Below, piece after piece: positions 19,512 through 28,020 of a stretch of 64,000 nt of DNA (position 1 is the first letter of the stretch; the number at the start of each line of letters is the position of its first letter). The notes beneath the pieces are model-generated. The model saw nothing but the letters and a program-made list of their open reading frames with translations, did not search any database and was not told the origin of the DNA. The position numbers and the translations under genes were made by a program. The stretch spans positions 496,001 through 560,000 of the forward strand of contig JADQAZ010000001.1 in assembly GCA_018524345.1 (NCBI GenBank), written 5' to 3'. The stretch is from Harenicola maris (GTDB taxonomy: Bacteria > Pseudomonadota > Alphaproteobacteria > Rhodobacterales > Rhodobacteraceae).

Positions 19512-21305
19512 TCAGAGCGGCGCGCAGGCCTGTTCCAGCCACTGGGCCGTCTGTTCGTCCAGAAAAGGGGACACCTTTTCATAGGTTTGCGCGTGATATG
19601 CATTGAGCCAGTCGATCTGGGCGGGGTTTAGTGACGCTACGTCAATAAGGCCCCTGTCGATGGGCACCCATGTGAGGGTGTCAAAGCAGAGCATCGCGCG
19701 ATTGTCGGCCCCCGGCAGGTTCGGTGCGGGGCGCACGGTGACGAGGTTTTCGATGCGGATGCCGAATTCCCCCTCGCGGTAGTATCCCGGCTCGTTTGAC
19801 AGGATCATGCCCGATTGCAACGGCACATGGCCGAGGCGCGAGAGCCGTTGCGGCCCCTCGTGGACCGAGAGGAACACGCCGACGCCGTGGCCGGTGCCGT
19901 GGTCGTAATCCATGCCCGCCTGCCACAGGGGGATGCGGGCGACCGCGTCGATGTCGCGCCCTGCGAGGCCCTTGGGCCAGCGCATCATCGACATGTCGAT
20001 CATGCCGCGCAGCACGCGGGTGAAGCAGGCTTTCTGCTCGTCCGTCACGGGGCCGGTGGGCAGGGTGCGGGTGATGTCGGTGGTGCCGTCCTGATACTGT
20101 CCGCCGCTGTCGATCAGCAGCAGGTCACCGGGGGTGACGGGGGCGTTTGTTTCTGTCGTCACGCGGTAATGGACGACGGCGCCATGCGCGCCGGTGCCTG
20201 CGATGGTGTCAAAGGAGATGTCGCGCAGGGCGGGGTCCTCGGCGCGGCAGGCTTCGAGGTGTTTGACCACGTCGATCTCGGTCAGGGAGCCTTTGGGGGC
20301 CTCTTCGCTGATCCATTTGAGGTGGCGGATGACGGCGGCGGCGTCGCGCAGGTGGGTGCCGCGGGTGGCGGCAAGCTCGGCCTCGGTCTTGACCGCCTTG
20401 GGCAGGATGCAGGGATCATCGGCGTGGATCGCCTGTGCTGTCAGCGCGGTGAAGACCTGCGCGGGGGCGGTTTTGGGGTCTACCAGCACGCGGCCCGTCA
20501 GGGCGGGGATGGCCTGCGCGAAGGCCTCCTTGGGGTGGATGGTGACGTGGTTGCCAAGATGGCCCTGCAGGGCCTCCGGCTCTGGCAGGTCGGCATAAAG
20601 GGCGCAGTGGCCATCGGCGGAGAGGATGGCAAAGCCCTGTTTCACAGGGTTGCGCGGAATATCGGCGCCGCGGATGTTGAGCAGCCAAGCGATGCTGTCG
20701 GGCAGGGTGATCACGGCGCTGTCTGCGCCTTTGGCGGCAATGGATTTGGCGATCTCTGTGCGTTTTTCGGCGTGGGTTTTGCCGGCTGTCCCCTCGGGGA
20801 AGACCTCTGCCGCGCCTTGGGGGGCGGCGGGGCGGTCGGGCCAGATGGCGTCGAAAGGATCATCGGTGCCGGGGGCGAGGGTGATGCCGCTGCCCTTGAG
20901 GGCCTTTTCCAGTTTGGTCAGTTCATCGCGGGTGTGCAGCCATGCGTTCATGGCCACGGTGCCGCCGCCGGGCAGGGCCTCTTTAAGCCAGTCTGCGAGT
21001 TTGGTTTCCGGCCATGGCACGGGGGCGTAGCAATCGGCGATCTGCGCCTTGACCTGCACGCGGTAGCGGCCATCGATAAAGACGCCCGCCTTGTCCGATG
21101 TCACGGCGGCAAAGCCGGCGGAGCCGGTAAAGCCCGTCAGCCATGCAAGGCAGTCATCGCGGGGGGCGACATATTCGCCCTGATGCACATCGGCGCGGGG
21201 GACGATAAAGGCGTGGATGCTGCGTGTGGCCATCCATTCGCGCAGGGCGTGCAGGCGCGGCGGGCCGTCTTGTGGGCGTGTCGGTGCGTCAAAGCTTTGA
21301 TACAT
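19512..21305 (-). CDS. Xaa-Pro aminopeptidase (M24B, three-domain form)
   Basis: This 597-residue enzyme removes N-terminal residues preceding proline. Two creatinase-like N-terminal domains (about 15-300) precede the pita-bread catalytic domain. Metal ligands are visible in LIDSGGQYQDGTTDITRT, HGTGHGVG.FL.VHEGP and SNEPGYYREGEFGIRIENL. The length matches the eukaryote-like long aminopeptidase P group. Its ATG overlaps the cobT stop (ATGA), so it is probably translated from a cobT-led transcript. Confidence 0.93.
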   Translation of the reverse strand: MYQSFDAPTRPQDGPPRLHALREWMATRSIHAFIVPRADVHQGEYVAPRDDCLAWLTGFTGSAGFAAVTSDKAGVFIDGRYRVQVKAQIADCYAPVPWPETKLADWLKEALPGGGTVAMNAWLHTRDELTKLEKALKGSGITLAPGTDDPFDAIWPDRPAAPQGAAEVFPEGTAGKTHAEKRTEIAKSIAAKGADSAVITLPDSIAWLLNIRGADIPRNPVKQGFAILSADGHCALYADLPEPEALQGHLGNHVTIHPKEAFAQAIPALTGRVLVDPKTAPAQVFTALTAQAIHADDPCILPKAVKTEAELAATRGTHLRDAAAVIRHLKWISEEAPKGSLTEIDVVKHLEACRAEDPALRDISFDTIAGTGAHGAVVHYRVTTETNAPVTPGDLLLIDSGGQYQDGTTDITRTLPTGPVTDEQKACFTRVLRGMIDMSMMRWPKGLAGRDIDAVARIPLWQAGMDYDHGTGHGVGVFLSVHEGPQRLSRLGHVPLQSGMILSNEPGYYREGEFGIRIENLVTVRPAPNLPGADNRAMLCFDTLTWVPIDRGLIDVASLNPAQIDWLNAYHAQTYEKVSPFLDEQTAQWLEQACAPL

Positions 21306-23179
21306 CAGCCGGCCCGTTTCATACCCATAAAGCGCGCCCTTGCGCGGGGGTCTGTGTCAAAGAGCGAGGCGAGCTGTTCTGTCATGGCGCCCGCCAGCTG
21401 TTCGACATCGGTGATGGTCACGGCGCGGTCGTAGTAGCGGGTGACGTCATGGCCGATGCCGATGGCCAGAAGTTCCACCGCGCGGCGTTTTTCCAGCATG
21501 GCGATCACATCGCGCAGGTGCTTTTCAAGATAATTCGCGGGGTTCACCGAGAGGGTGGAATCATCCACCGGCGCACCATCAGAGATCACCATCAGGATTT
21601 TGCGGGCCTCGGGGCGGCCGACCATGCGGCGGTGTGCCCATTCGAGGGCCTCACCGTCGATGTTTTCCTTGAGCAGACCTTCCTTCATCATCAGGCCAAG
21701 GTTGGGCCGCGCGCGGCGCCATGGGGCGTCGGCGGATTTATAGATGATGTGGCGCAGGTCATTGAGGCGGCCGGGCCGCTGGCCGCGGCCCTCTGCCAGC
21801 CAGCGTTCGCGGCTTTGCCCGCCTTTCCAGGCGCGGGTGGTAAAGCCCAAGATCTCGACCTTGACCTGACAGCGTTCCAGCGTGCGGGCCAGAACATCGG
21901 CGCAGATGGCGGCGATGGAAATGGGACGCCCGCGCATGGAGCCGGAGTTGTCCAGTAGCAGAGTCACGACGGTATCGCGGAATTCGGTGTCTTTCTCGAC
22001 CTTGAAGGACAGGGGCGTTGTCGGGTTGGCGACCACGCGGGCAAGACGGCCAGCGTCGAGGATGCCCTCCTCCAGGTCAAACTCCCAAGAGCGGTTCTGC
22101 TGGGCCTGAAGGCGGCGTTGCAGCTTGTTGGCAAGGCGCGAGACCGCGCCCTTCAAAGGCTCAAGCTGTTGGTCGAGGTAGGCGCGCAGACGTTCGAGTT
22201 CGGCCGGTTCGGCGAGGTCCTCGGCGCGGATTTCCTCATCAAATTCGGAAAGATAAACCTCGTAGTTGGGATCAGCGTCAGAGACGGGCTGCGGCGCGGG
22301 GGGCTCCAGCGGGGCCTCGCCCTCGGGCGTGTCGGCCTCGTCGCCCATCTCGGCGTCGGCGTTGTCATCAAGGGTGACGGTGGCCTCTGTCGGCTCGTCT
22401 GTGCTTTCCTGATCCTGCTCTGGCGAGCCCTCGGATTCCTCGGTGCTTTCCTCGTTATCGCGGTTCTCGCCGGATTCTTCCTGTTCGTCCTCTTCGGCGT
22501 CCTGTCCGTCATCCTCGTCCGGCTCGCCGTCGGGATCATCGCCGAGCTGGTCGCCGTAGCCGAGGTCGTCGATCATCTGGCGGGCCATGCGGGCAAAGGC
22601 GCGTTGATCGCCGAGCACGTCCTCTAGGTCGCCAATGGTTTCGGCGGTGGAGCCCTCAAGGTGTTCGCGCCACAGGTCGAGCACATTGGCGGCGCCCTTG
22701 GGCAGGGCGCGGCCTGTGGCCATCTCGCGGATCAGGTATCCGGCGGCGGCGGCGAGGGGGGCCTCTGTCGCGGTGGTGATCTGGTCATAGCCGCGGCGGT
22801 CGGCCTCGGCGTTGATCTTGGCCTCAATATTTCCGGCGGTGCCGGGCATCTGGCGCGCGCCAACGGCCTCGCAGCGGGCGGTTTCCATGGCCTCGTAGAG
22901 GTCACGTGCCATCTGGCCCTGCGGCTCATAGCGGCTGTGGAGGGCCTCGTCATGGTGGCGCAGGCGCAGGGCATAGGCATCTGCGGTGCCGCGCGCGAGG
23001 AGGACCTCGTCGCGGGTCATGCGGCGCGAGACCTGCGGCAGGCGCACCTGATCGCCCGCCACGCCGGGCGGATCGACGGTAAAGGACACCCCGATATCGG
23101 GCGCATCGGCCAGAACGCGCGTGGCCTCGGCCAGCGCCTTTTTGAACGGATCAGCGGGGTTGTCGGAACTCGTGCTCAT
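21305..23179 (-). CDS. cobT: Aerobic cobaltochelatase subunit CobT
   Basis: CobT is the VWA-domain partner of CobS and CobN in cobalt insertion into hydrogenobyrinate a,c-diamide (aerobic B12 pathway). The 624-residue protein has an N-terminal helical part, a long acidic Glu/Asp/Ser stretch around residues 210-300, and a C-terminal von Willebrand A domain with the MIDAS motif [10 protein letters not shown] near 410. It lies 10 nt after cobS on the same strand. CobN is not in this window. Confidence 0.95.
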   Translation of the reverse strand: MSTSSDNPADPFKKALAEATRVLADAPDIGVSFTVDPPGVAGDQVRLPQVSRRMTRDEVLLARGTADAYALRLRHHDEALHSRYEPQGQMARDLYEAMETARCEAVGARQMPGTAGNIEAKINAEADRRGYDQITTATEAPLAAAAGYLIREMATGRALPKGAANVLDLWREHLEGSTAETIGDLEDVLGDQRAFARMARQMIDDLGYGDQLGDDPDGEPDEDDGQDAEEDEQEESGENRDNEESTEESEGSPEQDQESTDEPTEATVTLDDNADAEMGDEADTPEGEAPLEPPAPQPVSDADPNYEVYLSEFDEEIRAEDLAEPAELERLRAYLDQQLEPLKGAVSRLANKLQRRLQAQQNRSWEFDLEEGILDAGRLARVVANPTTPLSFKVEKDTEFRDTVVTLLLDNSGSMRGRPISIAAICADVLARTLERCQVKVEILGFTTRAWKGGQSRERWLAEGRGQRPGRLNDLRHIIYKSADAPWRRARPNLGLMMKEGLLKENIDGEALEWAHRRMVGRPEARKILMVISDGAPVDDSTLSVNPANYLEKHLRDVIAMLEKRRAVELLAIGIGHDVTRYYDRAVTITDVEQLAGAMTEQLASLFDTDPRARARFMGMKRAG

Positions 23180-23189
23180 GGCGCCTCCT

Positions 23190-24176
23190 TTAGCCGAGGC
23201 TCAGGGAGGCGGCGCTTTCGGGGAGTTCTTCGTCAAAGCAGCGCTGGTAGAATTCGGCGACTGTCTGACGCTCTAGCTCGTCACATTTGTTCAGGAATGT
23301 CAGGCGGAAGGCATAGCCGACGTCGCGGAAGATCTGTGCGTTCTGGGCCCATGCGATCACGGTGCGCGGGCTCATCACGGTGGACAGGTCGCCGTTCATG
23401 AAGGCTGTGCGCGTAAGGTCCGCGACGGTGACCATCTGGCTGATGGTTTTGCGGCCCTTGTCGGTGTTGTAGGTCGGGTTCTTGGAGATCACGATGTTGG
23501 TTTCGGCATCATGGCTGAGGTAGTTCAGCGTGGCGACAAGGGACCAACGGTCCATCTGGCCTTGGTTGATCTGCTGGGTGCCGTGATACAGGCCCGTGGT
23601 GTCGCCAAGGCCGACGGTGTTGGCGGTGGCGAAGAGGCGGAAATAGGGGTGCGGTGTGATCACCTGGTTCTGGTCAAGCAGGGTCAGCTTGCCGTCGACC
23701 TCAAGCACGCGCTGGATCACGAACATCACATCGGCGCGGCCCGCATCGTATTCGTCAAAGACGATCGCGGTGGGGTTGCGCAGGGCCCACGGCAGGATAC
23801 CCTCTTGGAATTCAGTAACTTGCATGCCGTCGCGCAGTTTGATCGCGTCTTTCCCGATCAGGTCGATCCGCGAGATGTGGCTGTCGAGGTTGACGCGAAC
23901 ACAGGGCCAGTTCAGGCGCGAGGCGACCTGTTCGATATGGGTGGATTTCCCCGTCCCGTGGTAGCCCTGAATCATAACGCGGCGGTTGTGGTTAAAGCCC
24001 GCAAGGATCGCCAGCGTTGTGTCTGGGTCGAATTTATAGGTGCTGTCGAGCTCTGGCACTCGGTCGGTGCGCTCGTCAAAGCCCTTTACCACCATATCGC
24101 TGTCGATGCCGAACACATCGCGGACCGAGATTTCCTCGGTTGGCTTTGCGTTGAATTCTGGTGTGCCGTCGGCCAT
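23190..24176 (-). CDS. cobS: Aerobic cobaltochelatase subunit CobS
   Basis: CobS is the AAA+ ATPase of the cobaltochelatase. The 328-residue product shows Walker [11 protein letters not shown] near residue 75, Walker [11 protein letters not shown] near 140, and sensor region [10 protein letters not shown] near 185. I take the ATG at 24176 ([12 protein letters not shown]), as this gives the usual length; the frame stays open to 24290 but the extra part looks non-coding. cobT follows at once. Confidence 0.95.
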   Translation of the reverse strand: MADGTPEFNAKPTEEISVRDVFGIDSDMVVKGFDERTDRVPELDSTYKFDPDTTLAILAGFNHNRRVMIQGYHGTGKSTHIEQVASRLNWPCVRVNLDSHISRIDLIGKDAIKLRDGMQVTEFQEGILPWALRNPTAIVFDEYDAGRADVMFVIQRVLEVDGKLTLLDQNQVITPHPYFRLFATANTVGLGDTTGLYHGTQQINQGQMDRWSLVATLNYLSHDAETNIVISKNPTYNTDKGRKTISQMVTVADLTRTAFMNGDLSTVMSPRTVIAWAQNAQIFRDVGYAFRLTFLNKCDELERQTVAEFYQRCFDEELPESAASLSLG

Positions 24177-24420
24177 GGTTCTGATCCTTCTACGCGGGCG
24201 GGTGCGCCGCCATAACGCAACGGGAGTGCAACATATCGCGCAGAGGCGCAAGGGGAAGGAGGGGGGGAATTTTTCCGCGGCCCTGATCACCTGCCCCGAT
24301 TGCCTGCCCCTGCGGCATCGGCAAGAAATGCCCGATTATGCGGGGGCGCCGGGGCCGAGGCGTGACAAGGGCAAAGTCCCGCCCTATGGTCCGGAAAATG
24401 TTCTGCTGCCGCGACTGTAA

Positions 24421-24969
24421 ATGATATATATATTTAAGAGCTTACGCTTGGGCCTTTTGGCGCCCCTTGCCCTCATGACATCCTTGTTTGGCGCGATGCC
24501 TGCCTCTGCTGAATTCACTTTGCTGGATCAGTCGGGCGCGTGGTTGTTCTATGCGCAGCGGGGCGTGGGGCGGAGCCATGCGGCCTGTCAGGTTGTGTCC
24601 TGTGTGCGCGGCACCTGCGGGTCCGGATCGCGCGGGCGGACGCAGTTTTCCCTGTATGATGCCCGCGATGGTCGCGGAGTGCGGCCCGAGTTTATCGCGC
24701 CCGAAAGGGTGCGGCCGGGGGCGGAGGTGACGCTGACGCTTAATGGCAAGTCGATCCAGTTGCGCAATACCTTCAAGTCGCCGCAGTTCTATCTGTTTGT
24801 GAAATCCGGCTCTGATGCGCAGCTGGTTCTGGAGGAGCTGCGTGCGCTGGAAGCCTCTGATGCCAATGGGAAATTCACCGTCAGCACCCCCGAGGGGGAT
24901 GCCTTTCCTTTCACGGTGCGGGGCGTGACGACCAGCCTTGATCGCATGGGGCGGCGCTGTAGTCGCTAG
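24421..24969 (+). CDS. Secreted protein of unknown function
   Basis: A 182-residue protein with an N-terminal signal peptide (hydrophobic about residues 8-28, cleavage likely after ASA at 30). The mature part has Cys residues near 56, 60, 65 and 180 that could pair in the periplasm. A LVLEELRALEAS.ANG.F stretch followed by FTVRGVTTSLD is faintly like the end of IalB-type invasion-associated proteins; this is a weak impression. There is no clear ribosome site; the start codon sits in an unusual AT-rich run (TGATATATATATTTAAG). Divergent from cobS. Confidence 0.6.
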   Translation: MIYIFKSLRLGLLAPLALMTSLFGAMPASAEFTLLDQSGAWLFYAQRGVGRSHAACQVVSCVRGTCGSGSRGRTQFSLYDARDGRGVRPEFIAPERVRPGAEVTLTLNGKSIQLRNTFKSPQFYLFVKSGSDAQLVLEELRALEASDANGKFTVSTPEGDAFPFTVRGVTTSLDRMGRRCSR

Positions 24970-24975
24970 TCCCGA

Positions 24976-26163
24976 TTACTCCGCCGCGACGTCCTTGGCC
25001 GCGTCCTCGGCTTTCCATTCCTCAAGCAGGGCCTGAAGCAGGGCGCGGGTTGCTTCCTCTCTGTCCGGGTGGCCGGCGGTTTTGGCCTTTTCGTTGGCGA
25101 GCAGGTTTTCCAAGCCGCCGATGTGCCGTTTCTCCACAACCTTTTGCAGACGTTTGGGCAGCAGGCCAGCGGCGGCGCAGGCGCGCACCCATGCGGCGCG
25201 CAGGCTGGGCGGGGGGCTGTCGGCGTTGATGCACCAGCTGTGTTCGAACTCTGTCATGATGTAGTCGAGCACGGCGCGTTCGGTGTGGCGGCGGTCCTCC
25301 ACATAGGGGAGGTGGAAGACGTCGGAAACCAGCTCGTAGCTGGGCCAGTAGTGCAGGACGCCCTCGTCCTTGTGGGCGCGATACACCTCGTCGATCGAGA
25401 CGCGCAGCACCGCCTTGGAGACCGAGTTCGAGGTCAGGCAGGAGTTGTCGCGGAAGGTCGCGATCAGGGGCACGGGCGAGAGGGTGAAGATCATCTTGGC
25501 ATCGGGGCGATGCTTGCGGATCAGCTGATAGATCGCCTCGATATTCTCGCGGTTTTCCTCGACGGTGGAGACGCGGAATTTATGGCGGGTTTCGTCATAG
25601 ACCTCGCGCGGGATGGTGCGCCAGAAGACGTTTCCGGTCGGCTCGTCATACCAGACCTCGGAGAGGCCGAAGGTCAGGATGAAGACATCGGTGGTGTCGA
25701 AAATCCGCTTGGTTTCGGCCTGCACCTCGGGGTCGTAGCCGTAGCTTTCGGCGTCGTAACCGTGCCAGAGAGCATCCTCGAATTTCTTGTTTTCCCAAGC
25801 CCATTCAAACTGTTGCCGGATCACAAAGGAGTTCACCATGCCCTCGCCCATGGAGACAACATAGGCGCCTTTGGATTCCTCGTCCTTGGTCAGAACACGG
25901 TAGTTCCGCCGCGCCAGCCAGTTGGAAATATTGAAGGCAAAGCAGGAGCCGAAGGCGGTGATCTGGGTCGAGGGGGTGATGCAGGGTTCCTGCGGCAGCC
26001 AGCCCTTCAGAACCTTATCGCGCACGGCGGTTTCGGGCACCATCTCGATCCGTTTGGGATTGAAATGGGTGTGCTCACCGCGGAACCATGTGCCCAGATG
26101 GCTTTTCTGGGACAGGTTGCTGTCATGCTCCAGTTTTTGCGCCTGTTTTTTGCTTTTGCTCAT
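24976..26163 (-). CDS. GSCFA domain protein
   Basis: A 395-residue cytoplasmic protein with the FGSCFA motif at about residues 72-77 that names the family, and downstream conserved blocks ILTFGLSEVWYDEPTG and MIFTLSPVPLIATFRD. GSCFA proteins have an SGNH-hydrolase-like fold and are thought to act on surface polysaccharide or glycan esters; the substrate is unknown. The last 80 residues are Ala/Lys-rich and probably disordered. No functionally related neighbour is present. Confidence 0.82.
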   Translation of the reverse strand: MSKSKKQAQKLEHDSNLSQKSHLGTWFRGEHTHFNPKRIEMVPETAVRDKVLKGWLPQEPCITPSTQITAFGSCFAFNISNWLARRNYRVLTKDEESKGAYVVSMGEGMVNSFVIRQQFEWAWENKKFEDALWHGYDAESYGYDPEVQAETKRIFDTTDVFILTFGLSEVWYDEPTGNVFWRTIPREVYDETRHKFRVSTVEENRENIEAIYQLIRKHRPDAKMIFTLSPVPLIATFRDNSCLTSNSVSKAVLRVSIDEVYRAHKDEGVLHYWPSYELVSDVFHLPYVEDRRHTERAVLDYIMTEFEHSWCINADSPPPSLRAAWVRACAAAGLLPKRLQKVVEKRHIGGLENLLANEKAKTAGHPDREEATRALLQALLEEWKAEDAAKDVAAE

Positions 26164-26264
26164 CGGGACGGGTTCCTTCCGGCTTTATGGGCCTTGCCTG
26201 CGGGCAGTCTCGTTGAGCGGAATGTAGCAAATGTTAAAGGCGGTGTGAATCCTTGATCCCGCGG

Positions 26265-26295
26265 CACCCGGCAAGGGGCTGCCGGGTGGTTTTTT
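26265..26295 (+). terminator. Orphan plus-strand intrinsic terminator
   Basis: A 9-bp stem CACCCGGCA/TGCCGGGTG with a 6-nt loop is followed by GGTTTTTT. Both flanking genes are on the minus strand, and the T-run works only for plus-strand transcription. The 100 nt before it (26164-26264) could therefore encode a small RNA. Confidence 0.6.
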
Positions 26296-26327
26296 GGTCG
26301 CACTTCAGGGCCCGGAGGGGGCGGGGA

Positions 26328-26957
26328 TCAGCGGAAGTGGCGGCTGTCCTTGATCTGGTCCCAGGCCCAGACGACTTCTTGCAGTTTTTCCTCGTCAGAG
26401 CGGTCACCGCCGTTCATGTCGGGGTGAAGAATTTTGATCAAGGCTTTGTATTGTTTGCGGATTTCCTGCTTGGTCCAGTGATCTTTGGCCTCGAGGATCT
26501 CCACGGCTTTGCGTTCGGTCGGGGGCAGGCGGCGGGTGCCGGTGATGGATTTCCCGGGGTTGCGCGTTGCGTTTTCGCCCAGCACCTGATGGGGGTCATC
26601 CACGCCGAGGCGGGCCCATGCTTTTTGCTCTTCGCTCTGCTTGCCGAGGGGCTTTGTCTCGCGGTTCCAGACGCGATCGCTGTCGATCTGGGCCTCGAGT
26701 TCTTCCTCGGTGGAGCCGTTGAAGAAGTTCCACTTCAGGTTGTATTCGCGCACGTGATCCTTGCAGAACCACAGGAAGTCATCCAGCGTGTCCGGCGAGC
26801 GCGGGGCGCGATATTTGCCTGCTTCCTCACATCCGGGGTGTTCGCAGACGCGCTTTGATGTTTCAAATGCTCCGGACATGCCGCGCCGGCCTTTGGTGCG
26901 GCGCTTTTTGTCGGAGGTGACTCTGATATCAAAGCCAAATGGGTCGTCTTTTGTCAT
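26328..26957 (-). CDS. J-domain (DnaJ-like) protein
   Basis: A 209-residue protein whose J domain sits at the C-terminus (about residues 148-205: EILEAKDHWTKQEIRKQYKALIK, then the HPD tripeptide and a final helix). The N-terminal part holds C..PGC...G and FC..HVREYN, which resemble a small metal-binding region. J domains stimulate DnaK; the client is unknown. Genes of this type commonly sit beside bolA and cobS/cobT in alphaproteobacteria, as here. Divergent from bolA with 89 nt between them. Confidence 0.86.
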   Translation of the reverse strand: MTKDDPFGFDIRVTSDKKRRTKGRRGMSGAFETSKRVCEHPGCEEAGKYRAPRSPDTLDDFLWFCKDHVREYNLKWNFFNGSTEEELEAQIDSDRVWNRETKPLGKQSEEQKAWARLGVDDPHQVLGENATRNPGKSITGTRRLPPTERKAVEILEAKDHWTKQEIRKQYKALIKILHPDMNGGDRSDEEKLQEVVWAWDQIKDSRHFR

Positions 26958-27046
26958 TGAGGCGGTCCCGCTGCTCTGGTTCTTCTCGACTCGGAGCGAA
27001 GATTGTACCTACTGCTGCAGGATGTGAAAGAGGGCATTGTCGAAAA

Positions 27047-27304
27047 ATGAAGGTAGCACAAGAAATTGAACAACTCCTTAAGGCGAAGTTCGACCCGCAA
27101 TTTATTGAAGTTGTTGATGAAAGTGCCCTTCACAGCGGGCATGCGGGCGCGCCGGAAGGGGGCGAAAGCCACTTTCGGGTCGTGATGCGGGCGCAGCAGA
27201 TGGGGGCGATGAACCGACTGGCGCGGCACCGGGCCATTCACGCGGCTTTGGGGCCCGATCTGATCGGGCGTATCCATGCGCTGGCGTTAGAAATTTCCGA
27301 GTAG
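27047..27304 (+). CDS. bolA: BolA family protein
   Basis: An 85-residue BolA-like protein with the class II KH fold, including ESHFRVVMRAQQMGAMNRLARHRAIHAALG and the conserved C-terminal HALALE. BolA proteins bind monothiol glutaredoxins through shared Fe-S clusters and affect iron handling and transcription. The ATG at 27047 is the natural start; upstream codons in the frame are non-ATG. It lies back to back with the J-domain gene. Confidence 0.9.
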   Translation: MKVAQEIEQLLKAKFDPQFIEVVDESALHSGHAGAPEGGESHFRVVMRAQQMGAMNRLARHRAIHAALGPDLIGRIHALALEISE

Positions 27305-27311
27305 AATCAGG

Positions 27312-27812
27312 TTACTCTGCGGCGACGTTCGTGCCGGAGGGGGCGGGCGTTGTGCCTGTTTCTGTGCCGCTGCGCTTGGCGCTGAGGACGGCTGCGGCCT
27401 TGGCGGCGGCGTCCTGCGCTGTGGGCTGGGGCGCGGGGGCGGCTGGTGGGGCCTTGGCCTCGGGCTGCGGCGCGGGGGGCGCGGGCTCTGCCTTGGGCGC
27501 GGGGGCGGTGATTTTGGCGGGGGCCTCGGCCTGTTCGATGAGCAGCGGCGCGTCCTGACCCTCGGGTTTTTCGGCGCTGTCCAGCGCGCGGCGGAAGACG
27601 AGCATATTCTGGAAAGTCGTTGTTTTTCCGGTCAGTCCGACGCGTTCTTGACATGGTAGCGTATCGGAGCGGAGGTATTCCCAGCCCTCGGCGCCCAGTT
27701 CGTTCATGGTGATTTCAAGCTGGTTGGCAAACTTGCCAGAGGTGCCTTTGACACCCTTGCCTTTTTTGCCGTGCTGCGGTGCAGGCACAACTTTGTATTC
27801 AAATTTTGCCAC
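27312..27812 (-). CDS. DUF4177 domain protein with Ala/Pro-rich tail
   Basis: A 166-residue protein. Residues 1-75 match DUF4177 (MAKFEYKVVPAP, then N.LGAEGWEYLRSDTLP and a final hydrophobic strand NMLVFRRA). The rest is Ala/Pro-rich low complexity and likely disordered. The function of the domain is unknown. Upstream of it, at 27897-27938, lies an array of four direct repeats of 11-bp period that may control this gene. It ends 7 nt from the stop of bolA. Confidence 0.8.
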   Translation of the reverse strand: MAKFEYKVVPAPQHGKKGKGVKGTSGKFANQLEITMNELGAEGWEYLRSDTLPCQERVGLTGKTTTFQNMLVFRRALDSAEKPEGQDAPLLIEQAEAPAKITAPAPKAEPAPPAPQPEAKAPPAAPAPQPTAQDAAAKAAAVLSAKRSGTETGTTPAPSGTNVAAE

Positions 27813-27896
27813 GTCAAAACCCCCGTCGATCTACGAATCGGAACTTACCCCAGGGGGAGGCCCCTGTGCAAAGGGGGGCTTTGGGCCATGAAAACT

Positions 27897-27938
27897 TGAT
27901 GCACAACTGATGCACATGTGATGCACACCCCATGCATA
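27897..27938. repeat. Array of four direct repeats with exact 11-bp period
   Basis: TGATGCACA begins at 27897, 27908 and 27919, and a decayed fourth unit CCATGCATA at 27930. The period equals about one helical turn, so all four units face one side of the DNA. It lies in the 208-nt gap between the DUF4177 gene and the membrane protein gene, 85 nt from the DUF4177 start. Confidence 0.85.
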
Positions 27939-28020
27939 TGATTTTGCAGATCGGCTATTTCCCCCAGTCGCCGGAGTAGAGCTCTGTCGAGGTGGGCGGC
28001 TGTTAAATCTTAACGGAACC

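Noticed and set aside
19815..21434. 539-codon plus-strand open frame
   Set aside because: It is antisense to the M24B aminopeptidase and cobT, both with clear catalytic motifs; Gly/Ala/Val-rich shadows of this kind are common in high-GC DNA.
24330..24420. Possible cobalamin riboswitch: a GCTGCCGCGACTGTAA-like string near cobS
   Set aside because: It lies on the plus strand, away from cobS, and a reading frame starts at once. The B12-box parts that should follow are missing.
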